Shown here in pieces: positions 1-7,142 of a stretch of DNA of 64,000 nt (position 1 is the stretch's first letter; each line of letters opens with the position of its first letter). The notes beneath the pieces were generated by a model that saw only the letters and a list, made by a program, of their open reading frames with translations, did not search any database and was not told the origin of the DNA. The translations under genes and the position numbers were made by a program. Source of the stretch: Paludibacteraceae bacterium (GTDB lineage Bacteria > Bacteroidota > Bacteroidia > Bacteroidales > Paludibacteraceae); NCBI GenBank assembly GCA_017550335.1, contig JAFZPM010000032.1, positions 186,001 through 250,000 of the forward strand, read 5' to 3'.

Positions 1-445
1 TTGACGCTCGAAGCCCCCTTGCTCACTTGGATGGACTGCATCCACGGACCCGGCACATAGCTCAGGCCATAAGGGATCGCAACCCCACGCAGGTTCGGCA
101 CGTTCTCCGTAAGCATCTGCACATACTTGCCGCTCAGACCCAAGAGCTTGATTTGCTTGGCTCCCGTAGCCGCATCGCTGTAGGAGACATCCACGGAAGG
201 GTTCGAGGAAAAAGACTCCCCGAGGTTGCAGCAAGCGGCGCGGAACAACTTATCGGTTCCGATATGCTCGACATGGTTCACCTTGTTCATCCTCGTGTTG
301 CCCGAAAACGCACTGACCTCCACTCCTTCCAAGTCGTCCGTCTCAACAGACAACGAATCCTGATCCTCACCCCACGTAACGGAGCAAGGCATCATAAGGA
401 AGGATATAACACCTAAAAGACTTTTTACATCAAATATCTTATCCA
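1..445 (-). CDS. TonB-dependent outer membrane receptor, N-terminal part (runs off left edge)
   Basis: The frame opens at an ATG at 445 on the minus strand and stays open to base 1, giving about 148 residues. The first ~26 residues look like a signal peptide (MDKIFDVKSLLGVISFLMMP..., ending near TWG). The rest fits a TonB receptor plug domain: residues about 55-148 contain RAACCNLGESFSSNPSVDVS, then VPNLRG and the end GPWMQSIQVSKGASSV, where the plug normally runs into the 'IEVxKGxxSV' motif before the barrel. Such receptors import metal chelates or other ligands across the outer membrane using TonB/ExbBD energy; the ligand cannot be told. The barrel lies outside the window. It follows, on the same strand, the short outer-membrane ORF ending at 529, which may be a partner. 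Confidence 0.8.
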
Positions 446-528
446 TAACTAACATCCGCCAAAGTTAATAAATTCACAAAAAAACTCCGCCATGGAACGC
501 ATCCGCATAGTTCTCTCAAGCCATTGAT

Positions 529-1170
529 TTAGAATATAACAAAGAGCGAACCATTGAGCCAATGCTCGTCGTGCCTATCCGGTTGCGGAGAGATCATCGC
601 ACAAACCGAGTTGAATCCAATCTCCTTGGTGTATGCCACATCCTCCAATCGATTGCCCGAGACGTTCATATACCTCAAGCGCATTCCCAACCCGGCTTTT
701 CTGAGATGATACACGTAGGTCAAGTCAGCCGCAAGCATATCATATTCTGCGGCATAATATGCGTAAGGAGCGAAACATGTCTGGAAGTCAAGATGTTGGA
801 TGCTTGTCGTCTTTATATCCACCTCATAGTCATGTTGTTTCACCATCTGATGGGCCCAATTCACACCCACAGACAATTCATGCTTAGGAGAGGACAATCT
901 ATAGTCGATGCGAGGAATAACACTGCAATTTCTATTGAAGACGGAGAAGCCATAGAACTTGTTCTTTTCGCCTCTATAGAAATAACCCATTCCACATTGG
1001 ACGCCTAAGGTATTGTATTTACCGAACGAGACAGCATATCGCAGAGCGGTTAAGCCTTGCGACATCGAAAGGGTATAATATTGGTTCTCAGCGAATTCAC
1101 CGCAAAGATACAAGCGTGCAGAGGGGGCCGGCAATCCCCATATAGGGGGAAAAGGAGCGATTCGTTTCAT
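529..1170 (-). CDS. Outer-membrane beta-barrel-like protein, probably N-terminally truncated (DUF6850-like?)
   Basis: This 213-residue product starts MKRIAPFPPIW and has no signal peptide. The rest alternates polar and aromatic residues in short strands (for example YAVSFGKYNTLGVQCGMGYF) and ends with aromatic residues (SLFVIF), as outer-membrane barrels do. The style recalls the C-terminal part of Bacteroidales DUF6850-type barrels, which are about twice this length, so this may be the surviving 3' end of a larger gene. An in-frame TAA lies four codons upstream of the ATG, so the frame cannot extend. It lies between the panD terminator and the TonB receptor, on the same strand as both. Family assignment is from memory of the sequence style and is weak; the ORF itself reads as coding. 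Confidence 0.5.
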   Translation of the reverse strand: MKRIAPFPPIWGLPAPSARLYLCGEFAENQYYTLSMSQGLTALRYAVSFGKYNTLGVQCGMGYFYRGEKNKFYGFSVFNRNCSVIPRIDYRLSSPKHELSVGVNWAHQMVKQHDYEVDIKTTSIQHLDFQTCFAPYAYYAAEYDMLAADLTYVYHLRKAGLGMRLRYMNVSGNRLEDVAYTKEIGFNSVCAMISPQPDRHDEHWLNGSLFVIF

Positions 1171-1227
1171 AAAAAATGATTAACCACAAATAGGGACAAA
1201 CAAGAGGCAGGACGGGAGGGAAAAGGA

Positions 1228-1260
1228 AGAAAAAGCCGCTGATGGAAGACCACCAGCGGC
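1228..1260 (-). terminator. Rho-independent terminator of panC-panD
   Basis: On the minus strand an 11-bp stem GCCGCTGGTGG / CCATCAGCGGC (one G-U pair) with a TCTT loop is followed by TTTTTCTT. It lies 27 bases after the panD stop. Confidence 0.85.
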
Positions 1261-1286
1261 TATAAGAACTCGTATGACAAAGCCGA

Positions 1287-1640
1287 TCAATCCACCAACT
1301 TGTTCGTCTCCGTATCAGGGAAGACGACCGTAGGCTTGAACGTCTTAGCCTCTTCGAAATCCATCGTGGCGAACGTCATGATGATGACGACATCACCCTT
1401 CTGCGCCATGCGGGCAGCCGCGCCGTTCAGGCAGATCACGCCACTGCCGCGTTCGCCCTTGATGATATACGTCTCGAAGCGGGCACCATTATTGTTATTA
1501 ACGACGAAGACCTTCTCGTTCTGGATCATATTAGCGGCATCCATCAGATCCTCGTCGATCGTGATGCTACCGATGTAATCCAGATTAGCCTCCGTCACCT
1601 TCACCCGGTGAATCTTAGATTTCAGAACCTCAACCAACAT
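1287..1640 (-). CDS. panD: Aspartate 1-decarboxylase
   Basis: PanD converts L-aspartate to beta-alanine for pantothenate and coenzyme A synthesis in the cytoplasm. The 117-residue product has the usual family length. The self-processing site is visible as Y22-I23-G24-S25: the chain is cut between Gly24 and Ser25 and Ser25 becomes the pyruvoyl cofactor. Lys9 and Tyr22 and the NGAAAR segment (residues about 72-77) are also typical. It lies 3 bases downstream of panC on the same strand, so the two are co-transcribed and both supply the same pathway (beta-alanine made here is used by PanC). A strong terminator follows. Confidence 0.97.
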   Translation of the reverse strand: MLVEVLKSKIHRVKVTEANLDYIGSITIDEDLMDAANMIQNEKVFVVNNNNGARFETYIIKGERGSGVICLNGAAARMAQKGDVVIIMTFATMDFEEAKTFKPTVVFPDTETNKLVD

Positions 1641-1643
1641 ATC

Positions 1644-2489
1644 TTACTTCTTATACTGGATGTTATCAATTAGTCTAACCTCGCCGCAGTAAACCGTGAT
1701 GCAACCCGTGATTTTATCAGCGTCCTTCCAAGACTTGACGCTCTGCATCGTCTCGGAGTTCACGATGTCATAATACTCCACGTTCAGGATGCTGTCCTTG
1801 TTGATCTCATCGATGACCCATTGCTTCACCTCCTCCAAGCTCTTGGAGGCAGCCATCTCGACGCTCTTGAACAAAGTTTGGGAGATACGCACGGCACGCT
1901 TCCTTTCATCCTTGGAGAGGCGCATGTTACGGCTGCTGAGCGCCATGCCATCCTTTTCGCGGACGATCGGGCAACCCACGATTTGGATAGGATATTTATA
2001 ATCCTTCACCATCTTACGGATGATGGCCAACTGCTGGTAATCCTTCTCGCCGAAGTAAGCCTTACCCGGCTTCACGATATCGAAGAGGCGGCTGACCACC
2101 TGACCCACGCCGTTGAAGTGGCCAGGTCTGTGAACACCCTCCATCACCTTATCCAGCTGACCGAAATCGAAGACCCTCGTATCCGGCTTAGGGTAAATCT
2201 GCTTCACGGAAGGGGCGAACAAAATCGTGCACTTAGCGCCTGCCAGCAGAGCGGCATCCGCCTCCAACGTGCGCGGGTACTTCTCCAAATCGGTCTGGTT
2301 ATTGAACTGAGTCGGGTTCACGAACACGCTCACGACACACACATCATTCTCTTCGACACACCTTTTCACCAAAGAGAGGTGACCCGCATGCAGGGCACCC
2401 ATCGTAGGGACGAGACCAATGCTCTTGGATTCAGCGCGCAATTTCTGCAGCGCGTTCTCAAGTCCCTTTGTAGTCTTATATATCTTCAT
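1644..2489 (-). CDS. panC: Pantothenate synthetase (pantoate--beta-alanine ligase)
   Basis: PanC joins pantoate and beta-alanine with ATP to give pantothenate, through a pantoyl-adenylate. The product is a class-I-tRNA-synthetase-like nucleotidyltransferase: PTMGALHAGH at residues 28-37 carries the HIGH-type motif, and SSRN at 185-188 is in the KMSKS-equivalent region. VNPTQF (58-63) and GEKDYQQ (147-153) are further family motifs. I start at MKIYKTTKGL (2489), which gives 281 residues, the usual length; the frame is open for 16 further codons upstream but those are not conserved-looking. Forms an operon with panD. Confidence 0.96.
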   Translation of the reverse strand: MKIYKTTKGLENALQKLRAESKSIGLVPTMGALHAGHLSLVKRCVEENDVCVVSVFVNPTQFNNQTDLEKYPRTLEADAALLAGAKCTILFAPSVKQIYPKPDTRVFDFGQLDKVMEGVHRPGHFNGVGQVVSRLFDIVKPGKAYFGEKDYQQLAIIRKMVKDYKYPIQIVGCPIVREKDGMALSSRNMRLSKDERKRAVRISQTLFKSVEMAASKSLEEVKQWVIDEINKDSILNVEYYDIVNSETMQSVKSWKDADKITGCITVYCGEVRLIDNIQYKK

Positions 2490-2570
2490 GACCAAATAAA
2501 ATTTTTCAATCCCAAATTGGACCACAAAGGAAAGCAATAAATCGAAGAAATGAAAAGAAAGAAATGAAAA

Positions 2571-2602
2571 TTTGGCTTTTAATCACAAATTTCCTACCTT
2601 TG
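2571..2602 (+). promoter_or_regulatory. Promoter of the glycogen-synthase-like gene
   Basis: TTTG at 2571-2574 and TACCTTTG at 2595-2602, 20 bp apart, fit the Bacteroidota primary-sigma consensus TTTG-N19-TAnnTTTG. The gene starts at 2627, leaving a leader of about 18 nt. Confidence 0.8.
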
Positions 2603-2626
2603 CATAACGAGAATTGAGAAATTAAG

Positions 2627-3439
2627 ATGGAGAGTGTGAAAGTTTTATACATCTCGCAAGAGATTACGCCGTATCTTCCGGAGACAGAAATCTCGGTGAT
2701 AAGCAGGAAATTACCTCAGGCGATTCAGGAAAAGGGGAAGGAGATCCGCGCCTTCATGCCACGTTTCGGCAATGTGAACGAACGCAGGAACCAGCTCCAT
2801 GAAGTGATTCGCCTATCGGGCATGAACATTATCATTGACGATACCGATCACCCGTTGATCATCAAGGTGGCATCCATCCAAGCGGCGAGGATGCAGGTCT
2901 ACTTCATAGACAATGACGATTTCTTCCAAAGGAAATACACCATCTCGGACGAGAACGGGGAGTTCAACGACAACGAGGACCGTTCCATCTTCTTCGTCAG
3001 AGGAGTCTTGGAGACCGTGAAGAAGCTCCGCTGGACGCCGGATATCATCCATTGCCACGGCTGGATGACGGCGCTGACCCCGATCTACATCAAAAAAGCA
3101 TTCAACACTGACCCATTCTTCAAAAACTCGAAAGTAGTCTACTCCGTCTATGCGGACGATTTCCAAAAACCATTCTCGGACAGGTTCGCCCAGAAACTGC
3201 AATTGGACGGCATCAACGAAGAGGACATCAAGGACATCCTGAACAAGAACGTATCCTACACGGACCTGACCAAATTCGCGATCGACTATTCGGACGCCAC
3301 CATACTAGGCAGCGAGACCGTCAACAAGGATGTGCTGGCCCACATCGAACAGGCGGGTAAACCGTTCTTGCCATTCAAAGGGGCGGAGGATTACGTGGAT
3401 GCATATAACGAATTCTACGACAGCATCTTATCCAAGTGA
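2627..3439 (+). CDS. Solo glycogen/starch synthase N-terminal (GT5) domain protein
   Basis: The 270-residue product matches the N-terminal Rossmann half of GT5 glycogen synthases: VLYISQEITPY at the start, RAFMPRFGNV (41-50), the RSIFFVRGVLE segment (119-129) and DIIHCHGWMT (139-148). Full enzymes are about 450-500 residues with a second GT-B domain that binds ADP-glucose; that half is absent here, and the KxGGL loop that binds ADP is replaced by PETEISVISRKLP. The gene is therefore unlikely to be a normal synthase. Such a half-length protein next to panC is, from memory, a shared Bacteroidales arrangement. It has its own promoter, divergent from panCD. Role unknown; a regulatory or glucan-binding function is only a guess. 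Confidence 0.8.
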   Translation: MESVKVLYISQEITPYLPETEISVISRKLPQAIQEKGKEIRAFMPRFGNVNERRNQLHEVIRLSGMNIIIDDTDHPLIIKVASIQAARMQVYFIDNDDFFQRKYTISDENGEFNDNEDRSIFFVRGVLETVKKLRWTPDIIHCHGWMTALTPIYIKKAFNTDPFFKNSKVVYSVYADDFQKPFSDRFAQKLQLDGINEEDIKDILNKNVSYTDLTKFAIDYSDATILGSETVNKDVLAHIEQAGKPFLPFKGAEDYVDAYNEFYDSILSK

Positions 3440-3446
3440 TAATCTC

Positions 3447-3465
3447 TGGCGGAGAAGCTCCGCCA
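3447..3465. terminator. Hairpin after the GT5-like gene, possible terminator
   Basis: An 8-bp perfect stem TGGCGGAG / CTCCGCCA with a 3-base loop lies 8 bases after the stop. Only TATTT follows, so it may be a weak terminator or an mRNA 3'-end stabiliser. Confidence 0.4.
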
Positions 3466-3490
3466 TATTTAACAAAAACAGCACCAAACG

Positions 3491-4966
3491 ATGGTTTTGA
3501 AATATAAGTTGCCATTCTATGCGATGTGCCTGGCAGGCATATTGATGAGTAGTTGTGAGGACGACAGCACAGTGGGTTCATCCATACAACCGGAAGAGGA
3601 TCTGCTCACGGTCTACCACCACCACATTAACACAGAGACCCAAAGTGTCATCACGGACTCCGTCATCAGCAAGGCGGACTACCTGATCTTCGGAAGATAT
3701 TCAGACGACTTGTTCGGAGAGATTCAAGCCGAATACATGACACAACTGGATGCACGCACGGGGGGAATCATCCTACCGGACACCACCATCGTGGACTATA
3801 GCTCCGCCACCACCGGCATATTGAACACCATACTTCAGGATCTCGATAGCCAATTCGGCAAAATCAAGGAGGTGAAGAACGCAAGGAATTTCACCATAGA
3901 CTCAACCCTGTACATCATGCAGTACTCCTCCGGTTTCTGGGGTGACTCCACAACGTTGCAGTCCGTACAAGTATACGAGTTGAACAAGGAGATGAGCCAA
4001 CCGAAGTACTACACCAACACGAAGGTCAGCGATTACTGCGACCAATCGATCCTATTGGGTGAGACCAACTACCAAATACAGAACGCAAGGGAGATAAGGG
4101 TGCCATTGTCCAACGACTTCGGCAAACGCATCTCATCCTACTACATGGAGAACAAAATAAACTCCCAAACGGATTTCAACAATCTCTTCAAAGGAGTCTA
4201 TGTGAAGCATGCATTCAACGAAGGAACGATGCTCAAAGTAGACGTGTCAGGTATCCTGATATACTACCACTATGATGCGGACATCCGCACCACCATAGGC
4301 GGAAAGGATACGGTCATCACTTCGGAGAAACTCAAGGAGGCATACGGTACCAATCCATTGGTGACCTCCTACTTCCTGTCGGGCAACAAGACTGTGAAAA
4401 GGGCAAACCCTATCCAACATGAGGATTGGGACAACATGGTGCAGAAGATCCAGCTGAAGGATTCCGTCCAAACCTACATATACACACCGGTCGGCGTATA
4501 CACGGAGGTGGAGATCCCTTACGAAGCCATCATGGACTCGATCAAAAGCAAGGTAGATGACACCACCAAAGTGATGTTCAACTCAATCCGCCTGATCTTC
4601 CACCGTAAGGATGTCAACAACAAATACCTCTACAACGGACAGATGATACTCATCGAGAAGGACAGCATAGAGAACTTCTTCTACAACAACAGGACGCCGG
4701 ACGGACTATCCTCCTTCACCTGTACCATCGACAGCAAGACGAACTACTATGCGTTCAATATCACAAAGCCTACCCAAAACAAGTTGAGACAAGAGGGGAT
4801 AAGCTATGCGAAGAAGCTGGTGCTCGTTCCTGTGATCAGGAACGCGGAAGGAAGCAACTATACCTACAAGCAACAACTCTGGATGACGGGTACCGCCATC
4901 CATGGATCCGCCGCGCCTGACACACTGAGACCATGCGTGGACGTCATCTACACCAAAAGAAACTAA
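3491..4966 (+). CDS. DUF4270 family lipoprotein
   Basis: The 491-residue product begins with a lipoprotein signal (YAMCLAGILMSSC, lipid-modified Cys near residue 19) followed by acidic residues EDDS. The body fits the Bacteroidota DUF4270 family: a conserved early segment with SVISKADYLIFGRYSDDLFG, where the family has 'LLGxYxDPxFG'-like sequence, then long beta-rich stretches and a C-terminal DVIYTKRN end. Function is unknown; these are envelope lipoproteins. It begins 51 bases after the GT5-like gene and ends 6 bases before the Lrp-type regulator, so the three may form one transcript. GT5-like and DUF4270 genes are, as I recall, often neighbours in this order. Confidence 0.85.
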   Translation: MVLKYKLPFYAMCLAGILMSSCEDDSTVGSSIQPEEDLLTVYHHHINTETQSVITDSVISKADYLIFGRYSDDLFGEIQAEYMTQLDARTGGIILPDTTIVDYSSATTGILNTILQDLDSQFGKIKEVKNARNFTIDSTLYIMQYSSGFWGDSTTLQSVQVYELNKEMSQPKYYTNTKVSDYCDQSILLGETNYQIQNAREIRVPLSNDFGKRISSYYMENKINSQTDFNNLFKGVYVKHAFNEGTMLKVDVSGILIYYHYDADIRTTIGGKDTVITSEKLKEAYGTNPLVTSYFLSGNKTVKRANPIQHEDWDNMVQKIQLKDSVQTYIYTPVGVYTEVEIPYEAIMDSIKSKVDDTTKVMFNSIRLIFHRKDVNNKYLYNGQMILIEKDSIENFFYNNRTPDGLSSFTCTIDSKTNYYAFNITKPTQNKLRQEGISYAKKLVLVPVIRNAEGSNYTYKQQLWMTGTAIHGSAAPDTLRPCVDVIYTKRN

Positions 4967-4972
4967 TACACG

Positions 4973-5455
4973 ATGAAAGATCAGCAGAAAATCCAACTGG
5001 ACGACATCGACATCCAAATCCTGAAGGTGTTGCAGAATAACTGCAAACTGACCACGAAGGAGTTGGCGGCGCACGTGCACCTATCGCCCACACCTGTATT
5101 CGAACGTGTCAAGAGGATGGAGAAGGAGGGAATCATCCGCCAATACTCGGCCATCCTGAACAACGAATTGCTGGACAACGGATTCTGCGTTTTCTGTAAC
5201 ATACGCCTCAAGAAACATAGCAAGGAATACATACTCCACTTCATCGACGCCATCCAAAAAATAGATGAAATCGTCGAATGCTACAACATATCAGGAGATT
5301 ATGATTTCATGCTGAAGATATTCGTGAAGAACATGAACCACTACCAAGAGTTCGTGCAGAACGAATTGGGTGTCATAGAGAGTATCGGTAGCCTCCACAG
5401 CCTCTTCGTGCTGAAGGAGATGAAGCACACACACGGCATCAAACTACCCGATTAA
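4973..5455 (+). CDS. Lrp/AsnC family transcriptional regulator
   Basis: The 160-residue product has the usual length and layout: an N-terminal winged helix (residues about 9-60: LDDIDIQILKVLQNN..., LTTKELAAHVHLSPTPVFER, then MEKEGIIRQYSAIL) and a C-terminal RAM/effector-binding domain (about 70-155, including VECYNISGDYDFMLKIFV). Members bind amino acids and control metabolism genes. The gene begins 6 bases after the DUF4270 stop, so it is probably co-transcribed with it. It ends one base before the convergent lipoprotein gene, leaving no room for a separate terminator. The ligand cannot be predicted. Confidence 0.93.
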   Translation: MKDQQKIQLDDIDIQILKVLQNNCKLTTKELAAHVHLSPTPVFERVKRMEKEGIIRQYSAILNNELLDNGFCVFCNIRLKKHSKEYILHFIDAIQKIDEIVECYNISGDYDFMLKIFVKNMNHYQEFVQNELGVIESIGSLHSLFVLKEMKHTHGIKLPD

Positions 5456-5456
5456 C

Positions 5457-6224
5457 CTACCGCACATGTCCGTGCTCCCAGCGGACATTATACCTGCCAG
5501 ACTTCGCATCGATCACATACGTCACGTTGCACAGGTCCGCCACACTCCCCGCACCCGCGCCCGCGTCATTCCGCAGATATTTATCAGAGAAGGCTTTCGG
5601 CACATGGTTAATCTCAGGCAAAAGCACCACCCAAACAGGATAGTCCTGCAACTCGGAAGGCGGGAAGAAATCCACGATGACATGCTTGAACACATTACAC
5701 GTGAAGTCACCGTTCACCCCAAGTGAATCTACATCTCCGACCGCAGACTCGCCCGTAGCCCTATTGTACCATCCTTCCTTCTCCAGAAAGGCGATCAACA
5801 TGGAGGGATCCACCTTGCACCCTTTATAACCCTCGTTCCATTCCTCCCTCTGCAGCAAAACACCATTTTCGTCATACGTGCACATGGCACCGACAGGCAC
5901 ATCAAAAATGGCGCAATACGACATGAGAAGCGAACCGTCCTGACGATAAATATTCTCACGGAAGAGGAAATCCTTGGCAGGAAGGTAATTCACTTCATAC
6001 AACGAGTAACGGATTTGTTTTGTGCCATCCTCAAGCATCACCCCATTCGAATCCGAGCCATTCACCCAATCAGGGTCCACCATGGATGCGCGGGAGACGA
6101 GGCTATCATAATTGACGCGTTCCGTCATGGCCTCGCCACGCCCAGTCCTCTCGTCCCGACGGTCTACACAAGACGCCACAAGAGTCAAGAGCAAAAGATA
6201 TATTACGACCCTAAAATGCACCAT
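5457..6224 (-). CDS. Uncharacterised lipoprotein
   Basis: A 255-residue product with a clear lipoprotein signal: MVHFRVVIYLLLLTLVASC, with the lipobox LVASC placing the modified Cys at 19, followed by DRRDERTGRGEAM. The mature part contains repeated Tyr/Asp-rich strands (QIRYSLYEVNYLPAKDFLF, LLQREEWNEGYKG). I do not recognise a family. It reads as a real gene: consistent codon use, a good signal peptide and no competing frame with homology. It converges with the Lrp gene with one base between stops. The upstream region (6225-6700) shows no clear promoter. Confidence 0.7.
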   Translation of the reverse strand: MVHFRVVIYLLLLTLVASCVDRRDERTGRGEAMTERVNYDSLVSRASMVDPDWVNGSDSNGVMLEDGTKQIRYSLYEVNYLPAKDFLFRENIYRQDGSLLMSYCAIFDVPVGAMCTYDENGVLLQREEWNEGYKGCKVDPSMLIAFLEKEGWYNRATGESAVGDVDSLGVNGDFTCNVFKHVIVDFFPPSELQDYPVWVVLLPEINHVPKAFSDKYLRNDAGAGAGSVADLCNVTYVIDAKSGRYNVRWEHGHVR

Positions 6225-6676
6225 GACAAAACATTTTAAAGGGAGCGGAACGCATAATCAACAAAAGCGTCATCCGCCACCACCCCGAGTTTTCCACAAA
6301 AATAATATGTTTTATCGATTCGCCAATGAACAGCGCGATAAAAAGTCCCGAGGTGATGCGGCGGTCTCGTTGACCACATTGGATATTTATGATTTGACTA
6401 TTTACGATTTACTATTTCATAGGCACAGGAAGTCAAAACGCATTCTGCCTTGTCGCAAAGGAAATTATACATCAAGGAGGGTGTATTTATGCGTATTGGT
6501 TTTTAAGCACGGAAAAAAGGTTGAAGAGGGGAAAGAATGATGGATATTTACGATTTGACTATTTACAATTTACTATTTATCTTCCACCTGTCGCAAAGAT
6601 ATTTGTATGTCAAGGAGGTGTATTTATGCAGATTGGGTTTTAACCACGAGAAAAAATTGAGGGGAAGGAATGAAAC
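6225..6676. other. Non-coding stretch with imperfect tandem duplication
   Basis: No gene is supported here. Most of it (6380-6672) is a two-copy imperfect direct repeat described separately; 6225-6379 holds nothing I can identify. Short open frames across it have no recognisable protein character. Confidence 0.6.
6380..6672 (+). repeat. Two-copy imperfect direct repeat with SD-linked five-codon ORFs
   Basis: Copy A is 6380-6540 and copy B 6541-6672. Both begin TGGATATTTA and an ATTTAC-type tract, share TGTCGCAAAG and TCAAGGAGG..TGTATTTATG, and end in GGGGAA.GAATGA. Copy A has about 30 extra bases. In each copy AAGGAGG lies 7-8 bases before an ATG that opens a five-codon frame (MRIGF at 6489-6506; MQIGF at 6626-6643). 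Whether these are translated is unknown. Confidence 0.75.
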
Positions 6677-6705
6677 AAAAATGGGAGGCTGCAACCAGTC
6701 TCCCA
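6677..6705 (-). terminator. Terminator after tRNA-Met
   Basis: On the minus strand TGGGAG-CTG / CAG-CTCCCA forms a stem followed by TTTTTGTTT, 5 bases downstream of the tRNA 3' end. Confidence 0.75.
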
Positions 6706-6710
6706 TCCAG

Positions 6711-6784
6711 TAGCGGGGACGAGAATTGAACTCGTGACCTCCGGGTTATGAATCCGACGCTCTAACCAACTGAGCTACCCCGCC
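6711..6784 (-). tRNA. tRNA-Met (CAT)
   Basis: A 74-nt cloverleaf on the minus strand: acceptor GGCGGGG / CCCCGCT with discriminator A, D-arm GCTC..GAGC, anticodon loop TTCATAA (anticodon CAT), T-arm ACGAG-TTCAATT-CTCGT. The 5' acceptor pair is G-U rather than the C-A mismatch of initiators, so I read it as elongator Met; CAT can also mark Ile2 (lysidine), which I cannot rule out. CCA is not encoded. Confidence 0.93.
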
Positions 6785-6804
6785 ATCGTTTTTCAAACGC
6801 AGTG

Positions 6805-6835
6805 CAAAGGTACTGCTTTTTTCATATTTTCCAAA
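6805..6835 (-). promoter_or_regulatory. tRNA-Met promoter
   Basis: Minus strand TTTG (6835-6832), 19-bp spacer, TACCTTTG (6812-6805): a perfect match to the Bacteroidota consensus, about 20 bases before the tRNA. The bases after the -7 box read GCACTGC, the same as at the tRNA-Ser promoter. Confidence 0.88.
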
Positions 6836-6955
6836 CAAAACACGGAGAAAAAACTGAACAAAATCGCAGTGAATGTGAAGCGGAATGATATGTGCTTATG
6901 AAAGAGGATATTAGAGTTTATACTTTAGTTTTTGGAGGAAGAGAGAAAGGATTTA

Positions 6956-6991
6956 TTATTTACCATTTACTATTTACTGTTTACTATTCTA
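6956..6991 (+). repeat. ATTTACN heptanucleotide tract
   Basis: Short AT-rich tract of ATTTACN-type 7-base units (ATTTACC, ATTTACT, ATTTACTG...). Similar tracts lie at 6385-6418, 6545-6579 and 32157-32220. The rest of 6836-7073 shows nothing identifiable. Confidence 0.6.
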
Positions 6992-7073
6992 GTAAATCGG
7001 GAAGAGGGATCGGGTTCTGTCTCGTTAAAAAGAAGTTTTCAGGTCACACTCCTAAAAACACATGAAATTAGGT

Positions 7074-7104
7074 TTGTGGAATAGACATAAAATTCGTATT
7101 TTTG
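7074..7104 (+). promoter_or_regulatory. Promoter of the hybrid two-component regulator
   Basis: TTTG at 7074-7077, a 19-bp spacer and TATTTTTG at 7097-7104. Transcription would start near 7111, which rules out the in-frame ATG at 7062 and supports the start at 7143. Confidence 0.85.
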
Positions 7105-7142
7105 CAATGTTTCCTGAAGTAACAAACATTAAATATGGAATA

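Noticed and set aside
27..416. 129-residue plus-strand ORF at the left edge
   Set aside because: It is antisense to the TonB-dependent receptor frame, which has a signal peptide and family motifs.
1821..2540. 239-residue plus-strand ORF over panC
   Set aside because: Long open frame caused by base composition opposite a clear panC; no recognisable protein features.
7062..7142. Upstream in-frame start of the hybrid regulator
   Set aside because: It lies before the -7 box at 7097-7104, so it would not be transcribed from that promoter.
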